Source: Microterricola pindariensis
Lineage (GTDB): Bacteria > Actinomycetota > Actinomycetes > Actinomycetales > Microbacteriaceae
Direction: 5' to 3'
Assembly (NCBI RefSeq): GCF_002936985.1
Contig: NZ_MPZN01000029.1
Location: forward strand, 1-43,405
Length of the DNA: 43,405 nt
A program made the position numbers and the translations under genes. Positions 34,934 through 43,405 of this stretch are shown piece by piece. The notes under the pieces are model-generated. The model saw nothing but the letters and a program-made list of their open reading frames with translations. It searched no databases and was not told the origin of the DNA. Every line of letters starts with the position of its first letter. The stretch's first letter is position 1.

Positions 34934-34985
34934 GCGGCATCCGGCCCGCGGCATCCGGCCCGCGGCATCCGGCCCGCGGCATCCG
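34934..34985. repeat. 14-bp tandem repeat
   Basis: Three exact head-to-tail copies of GCGGCATCCGGCCC (34934-34975) and 10 bp of a fourth. The array is non-coding, between the rpsT terminator and the palindromic repeat. Confidence 0.95.
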
Positions 34986-34991
34986 AGCAGG

Positions 34992-35059
34992 TCGCGGCCC
35001 TCGATATGTCTCGCGGCCCCCGCTATGTCGGGGGCCGCGAGACATATCGAGGGCCGCGA
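34992..35059. repeat. palindromic repeat, copy B (perfect 30-bp inverted repeat)
   Basis: Arms 34992-35021 and 35030-35059 are perfectly complementary over 30 bp around the 8-nt loop GCTATGTC. It lies in the convergent gap of rpsT and holA, and is an inverted-orientation relative of 8058-8125. rpsT already has its own terminator, so this element is either the holA-side terminator or something else. Confidence 0.95.
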
Positions 35060-35081
35060 GCCGCGTGTGCGTTCGCGCGGG

Positions 35082-36095
35082 CTAGAGCCGGCCGCGGGCG
35101 GCGATGACGCCGATCAGCCGCTCGATCGCGTAGACGGGGTCGCGCGAGGCGCCCTTGACGCCGGCGTCGGCCTCGGCGAGTGCCTCGATGGCGCGGGCCA
35201 GGCCGTCCTCGTTCCAGCCGGCCAGGTCTTTGCGGGCGCGGTCCAGCATCCAGGGCGCCATGCCGAGCTCGGCGGCGCTGGCGCGATTGCCGGCGACCTT
35301 GGCCATGGTGCGCACCTTCATCGCGAAGGCGGCGACGATCGGCACCGGGTCGGCGCCGGAGTCGAGCGCGTGGCGCAGCGAGACGAGGGCGTCGCCGCGG
35401 CGGCCGGCGAGGGCGGCATCCGCGACCTTGAAGGCGTTGCTCTCGACGCGCCCGCCGTAGTAGCGCTCGACGGTGGACTCGTTGATCTCGTTCGAGGTGT
35501 CGTCCATGAGCTGTTGGCAGGCGGATGCCAGCTCGGCGAGGTCGTCGCTGAAGGCGCCGACCAGGGCGCGCAGCGCACCCGGAGTGATCCGGCGTGCACC
35601 GGCCTTGAACTCGTTGACCGCGAAGTCGTACTTCTCTGCGTCCTTCTTGAGCTCGGCGCAGACGACCTCGATGCCGCCGCCGAGGCCGCCGCGCAGCGCG
35701 TCGAGCAACTTCTTGCCGCGCACGCCGCCGTTGTGGCGCAGCACCAAGTAGGTGTTCTCGGCCGGGTCCTCGAGGTAGGACAGGGTCTCGGTGATGAAGG
35801 CGTCGGTGCACTTCTCGACGGAGTTGACGCGGATGAAGCGCGGCTCCATGAACAGCGAGGGGCTCGCCACGGTGAGCAGCTCCCCCGCCGCGTAGCTGTC
35901 GGCGTCGAGGTCGACGACCTCCATGCTCGGGTCCTCGCCCTTCAGGAAGTCGCGCAGCCGGCGGATGGCGCGGTCGGCGAGGAAGCCCTCGGTGCCGGAG
36001 ACCAGCACGACTGGGGCGGGTCGAACCTGGTTCCATGCGAGCTGTGGAATGGCCACGGTGCTCTTGCCTCGTGCCGGTGTCGTGCGAGTAGCCAC
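35082..36095 (-). CDS. holA: DNA polymerase III subunit delta
   Basis: About 337 residues, the clamp-loader subunit that opens the beta clamp. The N-terminal RecA-like fold begins 'IPQLAWNQVRPAPVVLVSGTEGFLADRAIRRLRD'. 'SVEKCTDAFITETLSYLEDPAENTYLVL' and the C-terminal 'ERLIGVIAARGRL' match actinobacterial HolA. GTG 36095 follows an AGGGAGG tract. A leaderless alternative is GTG 36113, with TAACCT 5 nt before it. It is downstream of comEC by 26 bp, the usual comEA-comEC-holA order. Confidence 0.93.
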   Translation of the reverse strand: MATRTTPARGKSTVAIPQLAWNQVRPAPVVLVSGTEGFLADRAIRRLRDFLKGEDPSMEVVDLDADSYAAGELLTVASPSLFMEPRFIRVNSVEKCTDAFITETLSYLEDPAENTYLVLRHNGGVRGKKLLDALRGGLGGGIEVVCAELKKDAEKYDFAVNEFKAGARRITPGALRALVGAFSDDLAELASACQQLMDDTSNEINESTVERYYGGRVESNAFKVADAALAGRRGDALVSLRHALDSGADPVPIVAAFAMKVRTMAKVAGNRASAAELGMAPWMLDRARKDLAGWNEDGLARAIEALAEADAGVKGASRDPVYAIERLIGVIAARGRL

Positions 36096-36121
36096 GCGCC
36101 TCCCTCTGTTCACGTTCAAGG

Positions 36122-38488
36122 TTAGTCGCCACGACGCTCACTCCACACCCGCAGCGTCCCACCGCCGCCGGCCGGGCGCGGCGCCACCAGCACGAGGCCG
36201 TGCAGATCGCTGCGGAACGCCCGCGTGCCGCTCTCTTCCAGCATCCCGAGCAGGGCGGATGTCGGGTGCCCGTAGCCGTTGTCTGCGCCGACCCCGATCA
36301 GTCCGACGCCGGCAGTGAGCCTCCGATACAGCGCTGGGTCCTGGTCGGAGGAGCCGTGGTGCGCCACTTTGACGACGTCCACCCGGCCGAGTGGTTCCAG
36401 GCGTTGCAGCGCGGCCTCCGACTCGGCGCCCAGGTCGGCGAGGAAGAGTGAGCGGATGCCGCCGCCCTCGACGGCCAAAACGACACTGCCCGGGTTGCCG
36501 GTGCTGAGCGGGCCGTCATCCGTTGCCGGCCAGAGCACCCGCCAGCTCAAGCCGCCTAGCGCGCCCTGCCGTCCACGCGTCGCCATCTGCACGGGCACGC
36601 CGGCGTCGCGGAGTGGAGCGAGCAGTCGTTCGTCGCGGGGGCCGCTGGACGGCCCGACGAGTGCGGTCTCGACCATGCCGGTGAGCGCGTCGAGGCCGCC
36701 GACGTGGTCGCGGTCGTAGTGGGTGAGCACGAGCAGGTCGATGCGCTCGACGCCGAGGCTGTCGAGGCAGGCGCCGAGCGGGGCCGGCTCCGGGCCGGTG
36801 TCGATGAGCGCGGTCTGTCCGCCGTCACGGAGGAGCACCGCATCGCCCTGGCCGACGTCGCAGAGCGCGACCTGCCAGTCGGCCGGGCGGCTCCAGTCGC
36901 GCACCACGCCGGTACCGAGCAGCGCCCCGCCGTACGCGCCGACCCCGGCGATCAGCGCGAGCGCGGCGAGCGTGGCAGGAACGGTGCGCATTCGTCGCCG
37001 GCGGCCGGCGCCGCGCAGCAGCAGCCAGAGCGCGAGGGCACTGGCACCGGCCAGCAGCAGAGCGCCGAGCAGGCCGTCCAGCCAGGGGGTGCGGGCACCG
37101 GGCAGGCCGGTGATCGTCTGCGCGACGGCAGCGATCCAGGCCGCGGGCAGCCAGGCGATCTGGATGACGGCGAAGCCGAGAGAGGGCAGCCAGGGCAACA
37201 GCAGGCATCCGAGGAGCCCGAGCAGGGTGGCCGCGGGTGCCGCCGGCCCGGCCAGGAGGTTGGCCGGCACCCCGAGCAGCGATACCGTCGGTGTCAGGAA
37301 GATGAGCACCGGCTGACAGGCCAGCTGGGCGGCGAGCGGCAGGGCCAGCGCGAGAGCGAGGGGACGCGGCATCCACCGGCCAAGTGCAGTTGCCAGCGGC
37401 GCGGTCAGCAGCAGCAGCCCGGCCGTGGCCGACGCGGAGAGCGCGAAGCCGAAGCTGGACGCCAACCACGGGTCGAGTGCGAGCAGCACGAGCGTGGCCA
37501 GGCCGAGGGCCGGCACCCCGCCGCCCGGTCGGCCGGAGGCCAGCCCGATCAGCACGATGAACGCCATCAGGCCGGCCCGCAGCACGCTGGGCTCCGGCGT
37601 GACGAGCACCGTGAACGCCACCAGCACCAGCAGCGCGAGGGCGACGCGCGCGCCCCGACGGAGCCGGACGGCCGCGCCCAGCAGCATGACGGCAGCCACG
37701 ACGACAACACAGTTGGCGCCAGAGACCGCTGTCAGGTGGCTGAGCGAGCTGGTCTTCATCGCCTGGTCGAGGCCCTCGTCGACCGCGCTGGTGTCGCCGA
37801 TGGCGAGGCCGGGCAGCAGGCGGCCGCCCGCCCCCGGCAGGCTGGCCGCCGCCTCCCTGAACTCGGCGCGCAGCTCGGCCGCCCACGCCAAGTACCAGGG
37901 CGGCGACGCGTCGAGTGAGAGCGGCCCGGTGCCGTAGGCACGAAATGCGTCGGGCTCGCCCGGGCCGTTCGGCACGAGGCGCGCTGTGAACGACACCCGG
38001 GTGCCGATCTCCAGTGAGGCGGATCCGGCGGGCGGCTCGGCGAACGCCCGCACCGGCACCGCGAGCCTGACCGCTGGCCCCGCGCGACTCTCCTGCGCCG
38101 ACTCGACCCGCAGCGCGAAGCGCACGCGTGTGGCGTCCCCGAAGCCGAAGGCCGAGCTCTGTGCCTGCGGCATCGACAGCACCATGCCGCTGAGGGCGAC
38201 GGGCCGGCCGTCCTCCGCGGCGGCGAGCAGCCTGACCGGTTGGCGCTGAGGGGCCTGCACGGCCACCGTCGTGCTCACCAGCGCCGCCGCGCTCAGGCAG
38301 AGGGCGAGAAGCGGCAGCCATCCGTCGAGCGGATGCCGGCTCTCTCGGCGAGCGAACACAATCGCCGCCCCGAGCGCCAGCACCGCCGCGGCCCACAGCA
38401 CAGGCGCGAATGGCCAGCCGGGCAGCCAGATCGCCACCAGGGCGGCTGCCCAGGCGGCGAGAGCCGGCAACGGCGCCCGGGCCCTCAC
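36122..38488 (-). CDS. comEC: ComEC/Rec2-family DNA uptake channel
   Basis: A 788-residue membrane protein. The N-terminal OB-like DUF4131 region is followed by the Competence membrane domain ('LTAVSGANCVVVVAAVMLLGAAVRL'). A C-terminal metallo-beta-lactamase-like domain carries 'LVLTHYDRDHVGGLDAL' and 'VVKVAHHGSSDQDPALY'. The first motif is HxDxDH rather than HxHxDH, a form common in actinobacterial ComEC. It forms the channel for single-stranded DNA in transformation. GTG 38488 overlaps the comEA stop (GTGA). The gene looks intact. Confidence 0.93.
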   Translation of the reverse strand: MRARAPLPALAAWAAALVAIWLPGWPFAPVLWAAAVLALGAAIVFARRESRHPLDGWLPLLALCLSAAALVSTTVAVQAPQRQPVRLLAAAEDGRPVALSGMVLSMPQAQSSAFGFGDATRVRFALRVESAQESRAGPAVRLAVPVRAFAEPPAGSASLEIGTRVSFTARLVPNGPGEPDAFRAYGTGPLSLDASPPWYLAWAAELRAEFREAAASLPGAGGRLLPGLAIGDTSAVDEGLDQAMKTSSLSHLTAVSGANCVVVVAAVMLLGAAVRLRRGARVALALLVLVAFTVLVTPEPSVLRAGLMAFIVLIGLASGRPGGGVPALGLATLVLLALDPWLASSFGFALSASATAGLLLLTAPLATALGRWMPRPLALALALPLAAQLACQPVLIFLTPTVSLLGVPANLLAGPAAPAATLLGLLGCLLLPWLPSLGFAVIQIAWLPAAWIAAVAQTITGLPGARTPWLDGLLGALLLAGASALALWLLLRGAGRRRRMRTVPATLAALALIAGVGAYGGALLGTGVVRDWSRPADWQVALCDVGQGDAVLLRDGGQTALIDTGPEPAPLGACLDSLGVERIDLLVLTHYDRDHVGGLDALTGMVETALVGPSSGPRDERLLAPLRDAGVPVQMATRGRQGALGGLSWRVLWPATDDGPLSTGNPGSVVLAVEGGGIRSLFLADLGAESEAALQRLEPLGRVDVVKVAHHGSSDQDPALYRRLTAGVGLIGVGADNGYGHPTSALLGMLEESGTRAFRSDLHGLVLVAPRPAGGGGTLRVWSERRGD

Positions 38489-39195
38489 ACTGTGACCTTG
38501 TCCCTCAGCCCGTCGAAGGTCTTCGCGCCGATCCCGGTGACGCTGCGCAGGTCCTCCACCGTGTCGAAGCCGCCGTTGGCCGCCCGCCAGTCGAGAATCC
38601 GTTGAGCCAGCGCCGGGCCGATCTGGGGCAGCGTCTCGAGCTCCGCCTGCGTGGCCGTGTTGAGGTTGATGAGGGGCTGCGCGTCGGCGCCCGCAGCACC
38701 ACCGGATGTGCCCCCGGCACCACCGGGCGAAACCGCGGCCGGCGGCGGCACCTCGCCGACCCGGGGCACGTGCAGCTGCTCGCCGTCGCTGAGAGCCCGC
38801 GCGAGGTTCACCCCGGCCGGGTCGGCGTCATCGGTGAAACCGCCGGCCGCGGCGATGACGTCAACGACGCGGGATCCGGCCGCCACCTGGTAGAGGCCGG
38901 CATCCGCCACCGCGCCCCAGACGTGCACATAGAGCGGCGCCTCCGCCACGTCGGGACCCCCACTGGCGTCCGGCGCATCAAGCGCACCGGCACTCGGCGC
39001 GATGCTGCCCTCGCCCAGCGGAATCGTCTCATCGGCCCCGGCAGAGCCGAACGCCGACACGAGCACGGCCGCGACAAGGGCCACGAGGAACAAGACGATG
39101 GCCGCCCCGACTCCCACGCGGGTGCGCGCGGACGGCACCCGGGCGGACGGCGCCAGCTCGGCCGGCGGCCCCGGTTCGCCGGTAGAAGACTCCAT
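38485..39195 (-). CDS. comEA: ComEA-family DNA-binding protein
   Basis: A 236-residue membrane-anchored DNA receptor. A transmembrane helix (about 28-50) and an SLBB domain ('LYVHVWGAVADAGLYQVAAGSRVVD') are followed by a Gly/Ala/Pro linker and a helix-hairpin-helix pair ('INLNTATQAELETLPQIGP' and 'VEDLRSVTGIGAKTFDGL'). TAGGCT (39207-39202) lies 6 nt before ATG 39195, so the com operon probably starts leaderless. No pilus genes are in the window, so natural competence cannot be concluded. Confidence 0.94.
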   Translation of the reverse strand: MESSTGEPGPPAELAPSARVPSARTRVGVGAAIVLFLVALVAAVLVSAFGSAGADETIPLGEGSIAPSAGALDAPDASGGPDVAEAPLYVHVWGAVADAGLYQVAAGSRVVDVIAAAGGFTDDADPAGVNLARALSDGEQLHVPRVGEVPPPAAVSPGGAGGTSGGAAGADAQPLINLNTATQAELETLPQIGPALAQRILDWRAANGGFDTVEDLRSVTGIGAKTFDGLRDKVTV

Positions 39196-39256
39196 TCCCG
39201 CAGCCTAGGAAGGCGGCGGCCGGCCCAAGCGGCTGCACCATCCGCTGTGCACAACA

Positions 39257-39292
39257 ACGGCGCCTCCCCCGCATGTGCAGGAGAGGCGCCGT
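39257..39292 (-). terminator. leuS terminator
   Basis: Inverted repeat ACGGCGCCTC (39257-39266) and GAGGCGCCGT (39283-39292). On the minus strand it is followed by TTGTTGTG. It lies 23 bp past the leuS stop. Confidence 0.7.
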
Positions 39293-39314
39293 CGACGGTG
39301 CGGAGAGGTGCGAC

Positions 39315-41846
<2,532 letters not shown>

Positions 41847-41984
41847 GTGACTCTCATTCAATTGCGGATGCGGGTGAGGGAGCGCCTCGGCTCAGCGCCC
41901 GCGGCCCGGAACGGCCGCATATCCCAAAGCTCTAGCGTACTCAATTGCCGGGCCCGCCTCGAATGGGCTGGCCTGGCGAGCCGG

Positions 41985-42176
41985 TCACTCCGGGGTGAAG
42001 ATGGACTCGATCGACGTGTCGAAGAGTTCTGCGATCTTGAAGGCAAGGGCGAGGCTGGGCGCGTAGCGCCCCTTCTCGATGGAGATGATCGTCTGACGGG
42101 AGACACCGAGCAGCTTGCCAAGGTCGTCCTGTGAGATCCCGCGAGCCTGGCGCAGAGCCAGCAGCGAGTTCTTCAT
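41985..42176 (-). CDS. small Xre-family transcriptional regulator
   Basis: A 63-residue protein that is essentially a single helix-turn-helix: 'MKNSLLALRQARGISQDDLGKLLGVSRQTIISIEKGRYAPS...'. It lacks any sensing domain. The ATG overlaps the stop of the upstream membrane-protein gene (ATGA), so the two are made together. Such pairs (small Xre regulator with an integral membrane partner) are widespread, and the partner is thought to modulate the regulator. The twin TGTAAA-type operators upstream of the pair are its likely autoregulatory sites. Confidence 0.92.
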   Translation of the reverse strand: MKNSLLALRQARGISQDDLGKLLGVSRQTIISIEKGRYAPSLALAFKIAELFDTSIESIFTPE

Positions 42177-42571
42177 GCGGCCTGATTGATTCCTCGGCGT
42201 AGGATCGCGTACCGCGCCCAGAAGAGACCGATGCTCACGCAGAGCAAGCCGTACACGAGCAGGGCGGTTTCGAACTGCGCAGTGAGCACGAGGTAGAGAC
42301 CGAACGCCGCGGCGATGACGAGCCCGTCGACGAAGGACCCCGCTCTGGCCTGGATGGCAATCTGGTGTTCCACGCTGTCGGCGTCGGCGGTGCGGTTCCT
42401 CTTCTCGTTGTGCTTGCGGACCCCGAGGCCTCCGACAGCACCGCCGAACACGATGATGGCGTAGAGGATCCTGGGGATCACCTCGTAGCCCGCGGGGAGA
42501 ACATTGGCCAATGCCCAGACGGCGAGGAGCGCGGCCAGGGCCGCACCCACCAACGTGAACCACGCGCGCAT
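42173..42571 (-). CDS. small integral membrane protein coupled to an Xre regulator
   Basis: A 132-residue protein with about four membrane helices (approximately 5-25, 32-50, 78-95, 100-120). A charged cytosolic loop 'GVRKHNEKRNRTADADSVEHQI' lies between the second and third. It resembles the DUF2178-type partners of small Xre regulators, though I cannot assign it firmly. ATG 42571 has AAGGAG upstream and a textbook promoter before it. It is the first gene of the pair. Confidence 0.8.
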   Translation of the reverse strand: MRAWFTLVGAALAALLAVWALANVLPAGYEVIPRILYAIIVFGGAVGGLGVRKHNEKRNRTADADSVEHQIAIQARAGSFVDGLVIAAAFGLYLVLTAQFETALLVYGLLCVSIGLFWARYAILRRGINQAA

Positions 42572-42582
42572 ATCACTCCTTG

Positions 42583-42644
42583 TGTAAATGAACCTTTACA
42601 TTGACCGTAGCGGCGGCCACCGCGACTGTCAAGGCACCTTTACA
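42583..42644 (-). promoter_or_regulatory. promoter with twin operators for the membrane protein/Xre regulator pair
   Basis: On the minus strand TTGACA (42632-42627), 17 bp, TACGGT (42609-42604). Operator 1 is TGTAAA-N6-TTTACA (42583-42600), a perfect palindrome over the transcription start. Operator 2 is TGTCAA-N6-TTTACA (42627-42644), containing the -35. They match at 15 of 18 positions and are 44 bp apart, about four helical turns. Confidence 0.8.
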
Positions 42645-42743
42645 TTGTGGATGCGGCATCGCCCACAGCGCGGGCGCCACCGGCACGATGCAGACAAGAG
42701 TCTTGATGAGGCCGGGTCGCACCGGATCCGCCGAAGGACGCGC

Positions 42744-43405
42744 CTATTCTGCGCCAGCGCGCCCGATCGCGATACGCAACGCGGCATCCCGATGACGGTG
42801 GCCGACGCTTTCGTAGCCGACGACCGTGATCAGCGGCGCGCCCATCACGACGATCAGGCACCACGTCATCGGAACGCCGGCATCCGCCAGCCACACCGCG
42901 AGCAGGAGCGCACCCAGCCCGCCAAGAAGGAGCAGTGCGTGCAGCCAGTCGGCGACCCGCACCAGGTAGGAGTACAGCGCGTAGATGAAGATGATGAACA
43001 GGCCGACCGGCAGGGCCAGGGCAAGCACAGTGCCGGTGGCGCCGAGCACGCTCTGCCCCTCGACGAAGGTGGCAGCCAAGTGCAGCCCGGTGCCGACGGC
43101 GACCAGTGCCGCGAAGATGAGCAGGTGGCCGTAGCCCCACACGAAGGAGCGATTACGCCTCACACTCAGTATCTCGGCGGACGGCAGAATGTAATAGGTC
43201 CACCACAGCCCGAAGGTCAGGCCGATTCCGGCGACGGCGACGAGCACGGCATCCGGGCTCCAGCCCTGCCGGTCCACGACGGCCGAGATCGACGCCACCG
43301 TGCCGATCACCCCCTCGCCCAGGGTGATGATCACGAGCAGTGCGTAGCGCTCGACGATGTGCGCAACATGCCAGGGCGTTCCGCCCCTCATCCGCTCGGC
43401 GATCA
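42744..43405 (-). CDS. ltrA: low-temperature-requirement protein A family (LtrA), C-terminal part
   Basis: About 220 residues are visible and the frame continues past the window edge, so the ATG at 43391 is internal. 'HIVERYALLVIITLGEGVIGT' is the LtrA hallmark, followed by five or six membrane helices. The C-terminus 'RIAIGRAGAE' is short and soluble. LtrA was found in Listeria as needed for growth in the cold; its biochemical role is unsettled. A gap of about 100 bp separates it from the operator region of the Xre pair. Confidence 0.85.
   Translation of the reverse strand, partial: IAERMRGGTPWHVAHIVERYALLVIITLGEGVIGTVASISAVVDRQGWSPDAVLVAVAGIGLTFGLWWTYYILPSAEILSVRRNRSFVWGYGHLLIFAALVAVGTGLHLAATFVEGQSVLGATGTVLALALPVGLFIIFIYALYSYLVRVADWLHALLLLGGLGALLLAVWLADAGVPMTWCLIVVMGAPLITVVGYESVGHRHRDAALRIAIGRAGAE

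Noticed and set aside
41847-41984. Possible T-box or leader upstream of leuS
   Set aside because: I looked for a specifier loop, the conserved T-box sequence and a terminator/antiterminator pair and found none; only one small GC-rich hairpin is present.

Overview
The window is about 43.4 kb of very GC-rich DNA with GC-rich third codon positions and frequent GTG/TTG starts. Most ribosomal start sites either carry a purine-rich Shine-Dalgarno or sit directly behind a -10 box (leaderless). Gene order and protein types point to an actinobacterium of the order Micrococcales, most likely Microbacteriaceae; I cannot name the species. I see no tRNA, rRNA, insertion sequence, prophage or CRISPR array.

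The backbone is a conserved actinobacterial housekeeping cluster, mostly on the minus strand. Read right to left it is leuS, comEA, comEC, holA, (rpsT on plus), lepA, hemW, hrcA, dnaJ, rsmE, a HIT hydrolase, phoH, ybeY, a CNNM/CorC protein, era, leuA, recO, uppS and dusB. These genes cover tRNA charging and modification, DNA uptake, replication, heat-shock control (CIRCE operator before hrcA), ribosome and rRNA maturation, leucine synthesis, recombination and cell-wall lipid carrier synthesis.

Accessory blocks are spliced into this backbone. (1) 1.0-4.6 kb: VOC protein, alpha/beta hydrolase, two FrnE/DsbA-like oxidoreductases, a HEAT-repeat protein, and a 46-residue protein ending in a CCGGGCC cysteine cluster that is translationally coupled to the first FrnE. 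(2) 6.2-8.0 kb: NAD(P)-binding protein, TRIC channel and lipoprotein. (3) 10.1-18.1 kb, between era and leuA: a NarL-type two-component system, a MacB/LolD-like ABC transporter, a membrane esterase and an MprF-like aminoacyl-lipid synthase, which together look like an envelope-stress module. (4) 25.5-27.5 kb: two DUF4870 membrane proteins and a secreted histidine-phosphatase-like protein lacking the usual second histidine. (5) 31.8-34.5 kb: a second NarL-type two-component system with an alpha/beta hydrolase. (6) 42-43.4 kb: a small membrane protein plus Xre-type regulator with twin operators, then a partial LtrA protein.

Regulation is unusually readable. leuA has a leaderless 14-codon leader peptide with four consecutive leucine codons, followed by a hairpin whose loop can pair with the leuA ribosome-binding site. 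About a dozen start codons lie 5-7 nt behind a TAnnnT-like -10 box. Convergent gene pairs are separated by strong symmetric hairpins. Two of these are copies of one 68-bp palindromic repeat (60/68 identical in inverted orientation) with two compensatory base-pair changes. This is the best candidate here for an undescribed element.
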